From Maribacter sp. 1_MG-2023 (GTDB lineage Bacteria; Bacteroidota; Bacteroidia; Flavobacteriales; Flavobacteriaceae), in the NCBI RefSeq assembly GCF_030547005.1, contig NZ_JAUOPN010000018.1, forward strand, positions 1 through 64,000: a DNA stretch of 64,000 nucleotides, written 5' to 3'. Shown here piece after piece: positions 36,564-46,268 of the stretch (its first letter is position 1; the number at the start of each line of letters is the position of its first letter). The notes below the pieces were generated by a model. It had not been told where the DNA came from. It worked only from the letters and a program-made list of their open reading frames with translations, and made no database searches. The position numbers and the translations under genes are program-made.

Positions 36564-37707
36564 TATTTGTATTTGTTTCTTTCTCCTTAAATTTTTCTAA
36601 AGCGTCAACATCAACATCTACCCCTAACCCTGGTGAATTTGGTACATTTATTAAACCATTTACCACTTTAACATCGCTTTTTGTAACTAAATCTCTAAGG
36701 GCATTTTCGGTACGATCTAGTTCCATCGTTGGTAATTCGCAGTACATTCTACCAGGATTCATATCTAAATTACCCACAAAATGTACGGCTGCACTAATGG
36801 CGATCCAAGTACCCCAAGTATGTGGTACAACATCTTTACTATAGGTTTGTGCTAAAGTTGCTATGCGCTTAGCCTCGGTTAGTCCGCCGGTAGCACAAAT
36901 ATCTGGCTGGGCAATATCTACGCACTCATTCTCAAACAAGCGTTTAAAACCAAACTTTAGATATTCACATTCACCACCAGCTATAGGAATTGATGTATTC
37001 TCTCTCAACCTTCTATAACCTTCATAATCTTCTGGAGAAACAGGCTCTTCAAACCATGAAATATCAAACTTTTCAACTTGTTGCGCAAGCTTTAAAGATT
37101 CACGGTAATTATAGGCATGATTAGAATCGATCATTAGCCTAATATCTGGTCCAATAGCTTTTCTTATTGCAGAAATATATTTAAGATCTTCTTCAACTCC
37201 AAGACCTACTTTCATCTTTACCGCCTTAAAACCTTGACTTTTATATAGTAGTGCTTCTTCAACCAATGTTTCTTCAAGATTTTCTACTCTTGTAAAATAT
37301 AAACCGGTTGCATAAGGCTGTATTACAGGATTTTTAACCCCTCCCAATAGTACAGAAACAGGCTGATCTAATAATTTTCCTTTAATATCCCATAGTGCAA
37401 CATCTATTGCACTAATCGCAGCTTGCAGGCTTCCACTACGGGCATAGTCTAATGAACGGCGGTACATTTCTTGCCATAATATTTCATGCCCTAAAGCGTC
37501 TTTACCTAGAAGAAAAGGTGTAAAAAATTCAATACCTGCCTTAATAACACCTGCTGGTCCATAGCCTTCTCCCCAACCATAGGTACCATCTTCTAAAATA
37601 ACTTTTACAATACAAATTCTACGGGTATCATATTGCCACTGAGAAAAATAGAAAGGAGTGTCTAGCTTGTGAACTATGATATAAGGTTCGATTTTCGCTA
37701 TCTTCAT
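36538..37707 (-). CDS. Enolase-superfamily 3,6-anhydrogalactonate cycloisomerase
   Basis: A 389-residue mandelate racemase-type enzyme. Base and metal residues are visible: KMK at 164-166, Asp194 (MIDSNHAYN), Glu220 (WFEEP), Glu246 (AGGECEY) and His296 (VVPHTWGT). In agar and carrageenan users this family opens the anhydro ring of 3,6-anhydrogalactonate to give 2-keto-3-deoxygalactonate (step called DauB in the D-series). It is the first gene of the operon with aldehyde dehydrogenase, kinase and aldolase, which fits that step exactly. It differs in its ligands and length from the galactonate dehydratase-like protein at 23914-25071. Confidence 0.85.
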   Translation of the reverse strand: MKIAKIEPYIIVHKLDTPFYFSQWQYDTRRICIVKVILEDGTYGWGEGYGPAGVIKAGIEFFTPFLLGKDALGHEILWQEMYRRSLDYARSGSLQAAISAIDVALWDIKGKLLDQPVSVLLGGVKNPVIQPYATGLYFTRVENLEETLVEEALLYKSQGFKAVKMKVGLGVEEDLKYISAIRKAIGPDIRLMIDSNHAYNYRESLKLAQQVEKFDISWFEEPVSPEDYEGYRRLRENTSIPIAGGECEYLKFGFKRLFENECVDIAQPDICATGGLTEAKRIATLAQTYSKDVVPHTWGTWIAISAAVHFVGNLDMNPGRMYCELPTMELDRTENALRDLVTKSDVKVVNGLINVPNSPGLGVDVDVDALEKFKEKETNTNNESIEIRS

Positions 37708-37761
37708 TTGTATATATTATTTACTTAAAATCAATTTAATTCATACCCTTACGGCAACTCA

Positions 37762-38769
37762 TTAATAATTTGCATACCCTAATATGCATATTGCTATAAT
37801 AAGCACAGCAAGACCCATCATTAGTAACTTGAATGGCGCTTTTGCATTTTTCCATTCACCTGCTCTATATGCCCATATATTACTAATGATCAATGCTAAA
37901 CCAAGTAGTATTGGCCATCCAATTACCGGTCCCATTTCACCCATTAACGCAGCACCTTGTCCATAAACGCCAAGTGCCGAAAACCAGAATATACCAGAAA
38001 CAATTGCCCACATATAAGCCTTTCCACTATTGGCTACTTTGTAAGAACTCCAAGAATTATTTTTTATCAATCTAAACACAGCATAGCCGCCATTAACAAG
38101 AAATGCACCAATAAGCACTACTACCCACGATGCTAAACTTGCATTTTGAGTACCGACACCAAAATCATCAACAGCCACTTGTGCAATTGATGTCGCATTT
38201 GAGAACCCCACATTTAAAAAAGCAGAAAGAACACCAGATATTATAGCTATCAATACACCGGTTTTAATCGCAGTATTGGTAGATGACTCATCAATTTTCA
38301 ACTTATCTCTACGTACACCTGCTACAGCTGTAATTGCAACCCCTACTATTAAAAGCACTACACCAATCATTATTATCGGGAAGGACGGTTGCGCAAAAGC
38401 CCCTTCAATTTGAAACAAAGGAATTATTGACCCGACCGAAGCCGCTAAACCCATTACTACCCCATAAGTAATAGAAATACCTGTCTTTTCTACACTAACC
38501 CCAAAAAGGATGCCTCCAACACCCCATAAAGCACCATATAAAGCGGGTAGCACTAATGCATTACTATCTATTGAAGCAATTACCTGAAACAGATCAGGAA
38601 TGACCAAAATCGCCCAAACGAAAGGAACTAAAATCATTGCAACAAAGGCATGGAGCAACCACCATGCTTCCCATTTTAAAGGAGCCATATATTTCATACC
38701 CAAACCAAATGTTCCCTGAAAGAAACTTGCTAAAAGCACTAATATTAAAGGAAGGAATTCAATATTCAT
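37762..38769 (-). CDS. RhaT-like sugar:proton symporter
   Basis: A 335-residue protein with ten hydrophobic segments. The start (LILVLLASFFQGTFGLGMKYMAPLKWEAWWLLHAFVAMILVPFVWA) and the block LYGALWGVGGILFGVSVEKTGISITYGVVMGLAASVGSIIPL are RhaT-type (drug/metabolite superfamily). RhaT takes up L-rhamnose with protons. Placed 54 bp upstream of the anhydrogalactose operon and in the same direction, it more likely carries anhydrogalactose or a related sugar here; the substrate is inferred. Confidence 0.85.
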   Translation of the reverse strand: MNIEFLPLILVLLASFFQGTFGLGMKYMAPLKWEAWWLLHAFVAMILVPFVWAILVIPDLFQVIASIDSNALVLPALYGALWGVGGILFGVSVEKTGISITYGVVMGLAASVGSIIPLFQIEGAFAQPSFPIIMIGVVLLIVGVAITAVAGVRRDKLKIDESSTNTAIKTGVLIAIISGVLSAFLNVGFSNATSIAQVAVDDFGVGTQNASLASWVVVLIGAFLVNGGYAVFRLIKNNSWSSYKVANSGKAYMWAIVSGIFWFSALGVYGQGAALMGEMGPVIGWPILLGLALIISNIWAYRAGEWKNAKAPFKLLMMGLAVLIIAICILGYANY

Positions 38770-39197
38770 AATTTAATTTTATACAAAAAAAAGAGCTATT
38801 CGATATACATGCACTATTTGAATTCATCATGCACAAACACAATTTTACCCTCGTTTTAATTTCATTTATTAGAAAGATATAGCTGGATTTAATATCATTT
38901 TTAAGAATAAATAATTGACCCTATCAAATTGTCATATTATAATATAAAACACGGCAATACATGTAAATTACTACCGTGCTTATATGCAACAACTAACTCA
39001 ACAACTATAATTGTCTTAATTCAACTAACAATTCAAAGTACGTGGTTATCAAGAAGATCCACTATGCAATTATTAACCTAGGACTGCACAATATTATCAA
39101 TTTGACAAAATTCTTATAGCCAAACAGATAATTTTAATAAATTTTGAAGATTTTTAAATGTAATTCAAAGACAATGAAGCATTTACTTATATTATTC
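38770..39197. other. 428-bp intergenic region
   Basis: AT-rich gap between the GntP-like gene and the RhaT-like gene, both leftward. I see no ORF or RNA gene. A weak inverted repeat, CACGG at 950-954 and CCGTG at 974-978 of the 38 kb block (38950-38978), might end the GntP transcript. It probably also holds the promoter of the RhaT-anhydrogalactose operon, but no clear TAnnTTTG box was found. Confidence 0.4.
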
Positions 39198-40508
39198 TTA
39201 GTTGAAAAACCAAAATAATATTAGAACCAGCATACCACCACTAATTGCTACTACACCAGATAGCACACTAAATGACCTTAGTAGCCTGGTCACCGAAATA
39301 TCATGCACCTCTTTAAATAGCCAGAAAAAACTACTGTTTACATGAATTATACCTAAAGACCCAGCACCAATGGCAGCAGCCGTTAATTCAGGGTTCAAGA
39401 CGCCACCAGTTACCAAAGGGGCTGCAATAGAAGCTGTAGTTATCAATGAGACGGTTATAGAACCAGTAACTGTGGTGAACAAAAAGCTAAGTAAAAAAGG
39501 AATAATAACACCTAACACAGAAAGGCTGCCCATATCTACTTCTGAAAATAGGGAATTGACAATCTCGGTATCCTTAATTACTTGACCAAAGGCACCACCT
39601 GTACCAGTGATAAGTATCACTATGGCACATTTGGCTCCTGCAGACTGAAAATACGAATTTAGGCGTGATGAAAAATTCACTTTACCTATTAAAGGAAGCG
39701 CAAAGCAAACACCAATCATCAATGCCCAAACCGGATTCTTAATAAAATCTATAAACGGATTGTTAGCCGAAAATATACTTCCTACAGACATTAAAATTAA
39801 AGGAACAAGTAATGAGGCAAAGGGTAATATTCGTTTATAACCAACTAATTCTTTCTTATCTCTAATATCAGCATCTTGTTCAAATGAATTTGAACTTGGC
39901 ATATTCAATCTCTTTGCATTGAGCTTTATCCATATTAAACCACCAACTACCGCAACCAATGCCACCATAACATTAAATGGTATCATATCACCAATATTGA
40001 TTTCTAAAAGTGCAGCTACGGCTAAAGGACCTGGGGTTGGAGGAATAAGTGCATGTGCCACCGTTAAACTCATTGCAAGCGACAACCCTAATACCAAAAT
40101 AGACTGACCAGATCTCTTTGATAACGCTACCATAGTTGGCAACAACGTTAAATAGGCAACATCCATAAAAACAGGTATACCTACCAGAAAACCGATTACC
40201 GCCATGCCCAATGGCAAACGATTGATTCCAAAAAGTTTTATGATACTTTCGGCAATTACATCTGCCCCACCGGTCTCTGCCAAAATTTCACCTAGCAACG
40301 TCCCAAATAGAATGACCAAGCCTATCCATTTTAACGTATTACCAAAACCACTTAAAAGACTTTCGGTTACTATTTCGACTGAATTACCGGTTGCCAACCC
40401 TAAAACTAATCCAGCAATTAAAAGCGCAGGAATAGGGTGCACCTTAAATATCGTGACACCAACTATTAATAAAACAATGCAAAAAATTAAAATAAAAAGC
40501 GAGGTCAT
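39198..40508 (-). CDS. GntP-family organic acid permease
   Basis: A 436-residue permease with about 12 hydrophobic segments. The blocks KVHPIPALLIAGLVLGLATG, FGNTLKWIGLVILFGTLLGEILAETGGADVIAESI and GIPVFMDVAYLTLLPTMVALS are typical of the gluconate:H+ symporter family. Family members take up gluconate, D-glycerate, 2-keto-gluconate and similar acids. Located between the AraC regulator and the anhydrogalactose operon, it could import an aldonate such as galactonate or KDGal. The precise acid is unknown. Confidence 0.88.
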   Translation of the reverse strand: MTSLFILIFCIVLLIVGVTIFKVHPIPALLIAGLVLGLATGNSVEIVTESLLSGFGNTLKWIGLVILFGTLLGEILAETGGADVIAESIIKLFGINRLPLGMAVIGFLVGIPVFMDVAYLTLLPTMVALSKRSGQSILVLGLSLAMSLTVAHALIPPTPGPLAVAALLEINIGDMIPFNVMVALVAVVGGLIWIKLNAKRLNMPSSNSFEQDADIRDKKELVGYKRILPFASLLVPLILMSVGSIFSANNPFIDFIKNPVWALMIGVCFALPLIGKVNFSSRLNSYFQSAGAKCAIVILITGTGGAFGQVIKDTEIVNSLFSEVDMGSLSVLGVIIPFLLSFLFTTVTGSITVSLITTASIAAPLVTGGVLNPELTAAAIGAGSLGIIHVNSSFFWLFKEVHDISVTRLLRSFSVLSGVVAISGGMLVLILFWFFN

Positions 40509-40682
40509 ATTCTTTTGATTCTACGGAAAGTTAATTTCAATTAATTGTTTATTGATAACATTCCTCTTACAAACTTAACAGAAATAGCGGTTAACTATAG
40601 CTACACGATTACCCTGTAGAAACACTATATTAACATATATAAAACCTTATAAAAGTACCTAAATCGGTAGTGAATCAATTGC

Positions 40683-41579
40683 CTAAACATCTTCTAACTC
40701 TAACTTTTGATCCGAAATATAAGGTTCCATATATTCAGTTGGAGTCATATTCATTAGCGCCTTAAATTGGCGATTGAAATTTGTGACAGTATTGAAACCA
40801 GATTGATAGCAAATTGTAGTAATCTGTAGTTTACCTTCTATTAATAATTTGCAAGCGTGCCCAATTCTAATTTCATTTAAAAACTGCACAAATGACTTTT
40901 GAGTTCTTTTTTTAAAGTACCTACAAAAGGCATTTGGCGCCATATGAGCAATAGATGCCACGGTCTCTAATTCTATCTTATTTTCAAAATTCTCATTGAG
41001 ATATGAGATTATTCTAGCCATTCGCTCTTTCTCACTTTTCTTGTATGAATTATCAAAACCATTGGAACATAGAAAATTAAAATTCTCGCTTACCGACAAA
41101 ATATCTAATATTTTCAATAGCCCAACGATTCGTGAAAGCCCCTGCCCCCTAACAAGACCCATCATATGAGTATGTACTAAATACGTTGCAGCCTTAGAAA
41201 ACTTAAGACCCCTATTTGCATTATCAAAAAGTGTTTGTAATCTTTTTGCTTCGGGTAATTCTTTAAAAGCCTCTCCTAAAAAATCACGTTCAAATTTTAC
41301 TACAATTAAATCTGCTGAGTTATTTTCGTCTAAACCATCATAATACTCACGATGGTTTCTGAACAAATGCGGTACATTACTACCTATCATATAAAGCTCA
41401 CCCTCCTCAAAATTACCAATCGAATTACCCACATAACGTGTACCAGTACTTTTCAAAAAATAGATAAGCTCTATCTCTGGATGAAAATGCCAATCTTGCT
41501 CAATACAAGGTATCGTGTCTTGTCGTGCTAAAAATGAATTTTCAGGCTTTCTGTCGGTTTGTTTATAGGTTAGTTTCAT
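40683..41579 (-). CDS. AraC-family transcriptional regulator
   Basis: A 298-residue AraC/XylS regulator. Residues about 20-100 form a cupin sensor domain (QDWHFHPEIELIYFLKSTGTRYVG, MIGSNVPHLF). The C-terminus has two helix-turn-helices (IELETVASIAHMAPNAFCRYFKKRTQKSFVQFLNEIR and ITTICYQSGFNTVTNFNRQFKALMNMTPTEYM). Such proteins bind a sugar in the cupin and activate nearby genes. It is the last gene on the right of the anhydrogalactose/galactan region, and is read toward it, so it is the best local candidate for its control; target sites were not found. Confidence 0.9.
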   Translation of the reverse strand: MKLTYKQTDRKPENSFLARQDTIPCIEQDWHFHPEIELIYFLKSTGTRYVGNSIGNFEEGELYMIGSNVPHLFRNHREYYDGLDENNSADLIVVKFERDFLGEAFKELPEAKRLQTLFDNANRGLKFSKAATYLVHTHMMGLVRGQGLSRIVGLLKILDILSVSENFNFLCSNGFDNSYKKSEKERMARIISYLNENFENKIELETVASIAHMAPNAFCRYFKKRTQKSFVQFLNEIRIGHACKLLIEGKLQITTICYQSGFNTVTNFNRQFKALMNMTPTEYMEPYISDQKLELEDV

Positions 41580-41799
41580 AATGCCTATTGCTAAAATTTA
41601 ATATTGTGAAAAATTACAATTCGATTAAATTCAAATATTCTGAAACTAAATATATAACAATATTTTCACTTTATTTTTATCACATTTATAATTTCAAGAT
41701 AATTTATTGCTACATCTTAAAAAATAACAAGTTATTATTTATTTAAATGTTAGAAATTGAACCGTGTATAATTACCCTTTTGTAGACTGATAAAGGCTT

Positions 41800-44100
41800 T
41801 TAGTTTTCTCTAAATATTTTAAAAACCAACTCTTTACTCAATGGCTGTCCTTTTGCTTTTTCACGAATAGCATCGAAACTAAAACGAAAGTCGCATCCTG
41901 CTTTGTATTCACTACAGCCATACGCAGTTTTTCCTTTAACTATAATACCTTTATTACATTTAGGACACTTATTTTCTTCAGTAGTATTCTTTGCTTGAAC
42001 TTTAGACTTCTTAGGTTCTAACTTCAGCTTAAAGCTTTCATCAAATCTAACCAAACCTTCAACGGAAGCATTGTTGACTTTAAAGCCTTTTAAATTTACT
42101 GTCGAACCTTTTTGAAACAGCCTAATGTATTGTTTTTCTGAAATAGTTTTTCCTTCAAACTTAAAAGGAATTACAAAATCGCAAGTCTTATTAAACTCAG
42201 AACAGCCATAGGCTGATTTCCCTTTTCGTATTGTTCCTTTCTTACATTTAGGACAAACCTCTGATGTTATTCCTGTAGCCTTTTTAATTGCTATTTTCTT
42301 AGAAGTCGCTGCTGCCGGTTTATTATTTATAGCCGAAATATTAGCCTTTCTAGTTTCACTTCGAACGTCGTAAACCAATTGATCCACCATTTGTTTCATC
42401 TGCTTGATAAAACTACCTGCACTAAAAGCACCTTTCTCTATATCTTTTAATTGCTTTTCCCATTTACCAGTAAGTTCGGCAGACTTCAGCCTTTCATTTT
42501 GAATGGTATCTATTAACTGAATACCTGTAACGGTGGGAATCACTTGCTTTTTATTTCGCTTTATATATTTTCTGCGAAACAATGTTTCAATGATATTGGC
42601 ACGTGTAGAAGGTCTACCAATTCCGTTTTCTTTCATTAGCTCACGAAGTTCATCGTCATCGACCTTTTTACCTGCTGTTTCCATTGCACGCAAGAGTGAA
42701 GCTTCTGTATACTGCTTTGGTGGCTTTGTTTGCTTTTCTAGAAATGAAGGTTCGTGTGGTCCCTTTTCGCCTTTCTTAAAAGTTGGCAATATTCCCGTTT
42801 CTTTTGATGATGAATCAGGTGTTTCAAAAACAACACGCCAACCCTTTTCTAAAATCTCTTTCCCTGTGGTTTTAAACTTTACTGTTTCAGCTTTACCTAT
42901 CACTGTAGTATTCGAAACTTTACAATCTGGATAAAACACCGCAATAAACCGACGGACAATTATATCATAAACCTGCTGCTGGTTGTACTGCAAGTTCATT
43001 TGTTGACCGGTAGGAATAATAGCGTGGTGATCTGTAACCTTACTATCGTCAAAAACCTTTTTGGTTTTCTTTATTTTTTTACCATCTAGAGGCTTCGTTA
43101 GCGTATCATACTTGGTAAGATTTTTGAGTATACCAGGAACTTTAGGGTACACATCATTAGGCAAAAATGTGGTATCTACTCTAGGGTAGGTTACTACTTT
43201 TTGCTCATATAATTTCTGAACGATTTTTAACGTTTCGTCTGCACTGAATCCGAATTTGGTGTTACAATACACTTGCAAACCTGTAAGATCGAAAAGCTTT
43301 GGTGCATATTCATTACCAGCTTTTTTTGTCGTGGAAACAATTTCAAAATCATGTTCTTTTACAATATTGGCAAGTTTTTCGCCATCTTCTACTTTCAAAA
43401 AACGACCTTCTTCATAACTGAACAACGCCTCGCGATATAATGTTTGAAGCTCCCAATAGGGTTGTGGCTTAAAATTTTCTATCTCCTTAAACCGGTCTAC
43501 CAACATGGCCAAGGTTGGTGTTTGTACACGCCCAACAGACAATACTTGTTTGTAGCCACCATGTTTTAAAGTGTATAAACGGGTGGCATTCATACCCAAA
43601 AGCCAATCGCCAATTGCACGAGAAAAACCTGCATAATACAAATTATCGTAATCTGTAGATGATTTTAAATTATTGAATCCTTCTTTTATAGCTTCTGTGG
43701 TAAGTGAAGAAATCCATAGTCTTTCAACTTTGCCTTTATAGTTCGCTTGATTTAATACCCAACGTTGTATCAATTCTCCCTCTTGCCCGGCATCACCACA
43801 GTTTATAACAACATCTGCCTTATCGAATAATTGCTTTATAATTTTAAACTGTTTTTGAATACCAGAATCTTTTGTCACTTTGGTTTCAAAATGTTCGGGT
43901 AACATTGGTAGATTATTTAAATCCCAACTTTTCCAATGTGGCTTATAATCATTTGGCTCTTTGAGCGTGCAAAGGTGTCCGAAAGTGTAGGTTACTGCAT
44001 AGCCATTGCCTTCGTAATAACCATCATGTTTGGTATTTGCCCCAAGAACGGAAGCGATTTCTCGAGCTACAGATGGTTTTTCGGCAATACAGACTTTCAT
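41800..44100 (-). CDS. topB: DNA topoisomerase III (type IA)
   Basis: A 766-residue type IA topoisomerase. The Toprim domain starts MKVCIAEKPSVAREIASVLGA with its acidic residue, and INCGDAGQEGELIQRWVL holds the metal-binding acids. SVGRVQTPTLAMLVDRF is the topB signature, and the active-site Tyr is in VVTYPRVDTTFLP near residue 305. The C-terminus carries two zinc-finger-like repeats (CPKCKKG...YGCSEFNKTC and CPKCNKG...YGCSEYKAGC). It relaxes and decatenates DNA. It is not part of the glycan loci and separates them from the spacer region. Confidence 0.95.
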   Translation of the reverse strand: MKVCIAEKPSVAREIASVLGANTKHDGYYEGNGYAVTYTFGHLCTLKEPNDYKPHWKSWDLNNLPMLPEHFETKVTKDSGIQKQFKIIKQLFDKADVVINCGDAGQEGELIQRWVLNQANYKGKVERLWISSLTTEAIKEGFNNLKSSTDYDNLYYAGFSRAIGDWLLGMNATRLYTLKHGGYKQVLSVGRVQTPTLAMLVDRFKEIENFKPQPYWELQTLYREALFSYEEGRFLKVEDGEKLANIVKEHDFEIVSTTKKAGNEYAPKLFDLTGLQVYCNTKFGFSADETLKIVQKLYEQKVVTYPRVDTTFLPNDVYPKVPGILKNLTKYDTLTKPLDGKKIKKTKKVFDDSKVTDHHAIIPTGQQMNLQYNQQQVYDIIVRRFIAVFYPDCKVSNTTVIGKAETVKFKTTGKEILEKGWRVVFETPDSSSKETGILPTFKKGEKGPHEPSFLEKQTKPPKQYTEASLLRAMETAGKKVDDDELRELMKENGIGRPSTRANIIETLFRRKYIKRNKKQVIPTVTGIQLIDTIQNERLKSAELTGKWEKQLKDIEKGAFSAGSFIKQMKQMVDQLVYDVRSETRKANISAINNKPAAATSKKIAIKKATGITSEVCPKCKKGTIRKGKSAYGCSEFNKTCDFVIPFKFEGKTISEKQYIRLFQKGSTVNLKGFKVNNASVEGLVRFDESFKLKLEPKKSKVQAKNTTEENKCPKCNKGIIVKGKTAYGCSEYKAGCDFRFSFDAIREKAKGQPLSKELVFKIFREN

Positions 44101-44239
44101 TTTATGAATTGAAAATTAAAGATTTAGGCATTATTATTAGTCTAAGCAGTCATAGCTATTTATGAAACTAAAATTCACAACCGTCGGACATTTTTATTTG
44201 GACAAATATAGAAATAGTTTGTCATAGGTAATAGTATAT

Positions 44240-44274
44240 AAAAAGCTTCTAAAACTGAGTTTTAGAAGCTTTTT
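44240..44274 (-). terminator. Rho-independent terminator downstream of the DsrE-like gene
   Basis: A long perfect stem, AAAAAGCTTCTAAAACT paired with AGTTTTAGAAGCTTTTT around a one-base loop, ends in T-rich tracts on both strands. It lies past the stop of the DsrE-like gene and upstream of topB, so it ends the former's transcript. Confidence 0.8.
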
Positions 44275-44379
44275 AATTCTAGTTATTTAGCTAACATAAA
44301 AATGATGCCAATTACCCAGAGTGTTCAAAAAAATTCCTATCAAAAAGATATAGGGTAATTTTAATTTTTATGTATTCTC

Positions 44380-44820
44380 TTAATAGGTTAACGTATTATA
44401 ACCGTTTGCTTGTAGTTGCAGTACACGTACCGATGCGGTCGGCGTAACATCAAGACCATCAAAAAGTGTTTCTTCTGCTACACCTAGTTTCTCCATAGCA
44501 ACACTGCATACACTTACCTTTACCTTTCCCTTATATTTTTTAAAGAACTCTTCAAGCTCTGAACCTTTTACCAATTGGGTCACCACTTTACCTTTTACCA
44601 CAATTTCATAATCCTCTATTTTAACGCCGTTCTCAATAAGAAGGTCATACATACTTAGCACACCCTTAAAATGTCTTTCTGTAGTAAGTATAAAACCATA
44701 TTTAGGTGTTTTCTGTAAATCGGCAACAGCTTGTTCGTCTAATTTTTTTTGTCCATATGCTTGTGTGCCACTAGCAATCATTACAATAACTACTAAAAGT
44801 GTTCGTAAAATATTATTCAT
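44380..44820 (-). CDS. DsrE/F-like exported protein
   Basis: A 146-residue protein with a cleavable signal (MNNILRTLLVVIVMIASGTQAYGQ). The body has the alpha/beta DsrE-like pattern: YGFILTTERHFKGVLSMYDLLIENGVKIEDYEIVVKG, a central SVCSVAMEKLGV with Cys104, and DVTPTASVRVLQLQANGYNTLTY at the end. DsrE-like proteins handle sulfur in sulfur relay systems, but many exported relatives have no known role. Cys104 is where the active Cys usually lies. It stands alone between terminators. Confidence 0.75.
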   Translation of the reverse strand: MNNILRTLLVVIVMIASGTQAYGQKKLDEQAVADLQKTPKYGFILTTERHFKGVLSMYDLLIENGVKIEDYEIVVKGKVVTQLVKGSELEEFFKKYKGKVKVSVCSVAMEKLGVAEETLFDGLDVTPTASVRVLQLQANGYNTLTY

Positions 44821-44970
44821 AATTTCTATTTTGATGGATGTATTTGTTATTTAAAAATACAGAAAAATAGTTCTAAATATTAATTTAGGAATGATAAAAA
44901 AAGGAATCATTTTTTAGCATTACATAACACCATCAATCGATTATAAAAATTGTAGCAAAGTTCACTTCAT

Positions 44971-45408
44971 TTACAATAGAACAACGAATTCATCTTTATG
45001 TACTACTTCATCATTCTTGAACGGCACCTTTCTCAAAGACTTCGACAACAGCTCTCTTAATTCTTTCAAGGAAGATGATTTTTTTAAGAATTGATTAGCC
45101 CCATCTTCTTTAAGCTGATTCACTTCTCTATCTCTATAAATTGAAGAATAGGCAATGATGTATATATCCTTAAATTTTTTGAAATTTCTGATATCAATAA
45201 GACACTCAAAACCATCCATAATAGGCATATATAAATCTAGAAATATTACATGTGGCAAGGTAACATCAGAGAATAACCTATCCATTCAATCAACACCATT
45301 ATCAAATTGAGACACTTCTGTATTTATATCTACACTCTGCAAAGCATCCATAAAAAAATCACGGTCGTCAAAATCATCATCCGCAATATATACATTCAAT
45401 TCTTCCAT
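44971..45408 (-). pseudogene. Response regulator receiver protein, broken by an in-frame TGA
   Basis: From ATG 45408 the frame reads MEELNVYIADDDFDDRDFF, the acidic pocket of a receiver domain, and at codon 41 a TGA (45286-45288) stops it: GVD-stop-MDRLF. The rest continues in the same frame with LPHVIFLDLYMPIMDG (phosphoacceptor Asp) and ends in a Lys-bearing FLKKSSS block. In relatives a Leu stands at this place, so TTA to TGA would explain the lesion. Without the stop it is a 145-residue single-domain regulator of the CheY-like type found in flavobacteria. Either the gene has died, it is made as two parts, or the sequence is wrong at one base. Confidence 0.8.
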
Positions 45409-45605
45409 TATTTCTATATAAATCAGTGTGTCTTTCAAAACTATATAGAAATATCAAATAAAATTCTACCAATAAAAACGAAAAATGACTCAAAAGCACA
45501 AAACATGTTCTATTATCAAACACTTAAAATTCAGTTTTTTACCTTTTGTATTACTTAATAAGTGTACGAAACATTTTCTCTAATAATATGATTCAATAAC
45601 CGCTT

Positions 45606-46046
45606 TTAATTAAAATTATCATGCCCTATTTTATTCAATAAATTCTTTGCCGCCAGCCAAAATCTTTTAGAAGTTGGATTAGGAATAACCGACATATCGG
45701 GAATTTCAAATTCAGAAGTAACCATTAACTTAATGTATTGAAAAGCTTCGTTTGGAAGTTCATCTGAGAGGTACGCCATACTCCAAGTATCGAACTCCCT
45801 TGAATATATATTACCTTGAGATAGAAGAATTACTTCATAATGACGAGTATCTGCCCTGATTTTCTCGAATAATGCCAAGACTATCTCGGCATCGCCTTCT
45901 AAATATTGCACAAAAAAACCATCATGATAGATAAGACATCCTGTAACATCATGTTTGCCATTAAAATCTCTTGATTCCATTAGAATTTCATCAACCTGAG
46001 CAGGTGTTAGGCTATTGGCAATTGACTTATACAGAATATTGTACAT
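45606..46046 (-). CDS. BLUF-domain blue-light photoreceptor
   Basis: A 146-residue BLUF protein that binds FAD. The light-switch residues are all there: Tyr6 (ILYKS), Asn29 (SRDFNGK), Gln47 (FFVQYLEG), Trp88 and Met90 (TWSM), in the same spacing as AppA Tyr21/Asn45/Gln63/Trp104/Met106. There is only a short C-terminal helix region, so its output must be another protein. The broken response regulator starts 197 bp away on the same strand and might once have been a partner. Confidence 0.9.
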   Translation of the reverse strand: MYNILYKSIANSLTPAQVDEILMESRDFNGKHDVTGCLIYHDGFFVQYLEGDAEIVLALFEKIRADTRHYEVILLSQGNIYSREFDTWSMAYLSDELPNEAFQYIKLMVTSEFEIPDMSVIPNPTSKRFWLAAKNLLNKIGHDNFN

Positions 46047-46268
46047 TTAGTAAGGTTTATAAAACTGCTTAAAACAGTTATTAAGGTACCAACTTTCAAT
46101 GAATTAGACCTATTTAAACATGGTATTTTTCTTACAAAAATAAGTCGATGTAAATTTTCATCCTTAACATTTATAAAAAAACTATTACACCCTAAGAGTC
46201 AATTTTAATTGTGATGGCGACTATAGAAATATATTTTAAGCCATAATTTTCGATGAGAATTTTAAAAG

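Noticed and set aside
40570-40577. A TAAGTTTG box on the minus strand 62 bp before the GntP-like gene
   Set aside because: It matches TAnnTTTG, but no TTG lies at the right distance; one 6-base match in AT-rich DNA is not enough to call a promoter.
40588-40596. A GGTTAAC sequence upstream of the GntP-like gene, like the alginate operator
   Set aside because: It is a single incomplete copy, not flanked by a second repeat at 13 bp nor fused to a TAnnTTTG box, so I did not call it an operator.
45286-45288. TGA in the response regulator as a selenocysteine or recoding site
   Set aside because: Relatives have Leu here and no selenocysteine insertion hairpin was seen after it. A different stop (TAA) breaks the peroxiredoxin-like gene, so recoding of one codon does not explain the cluster.
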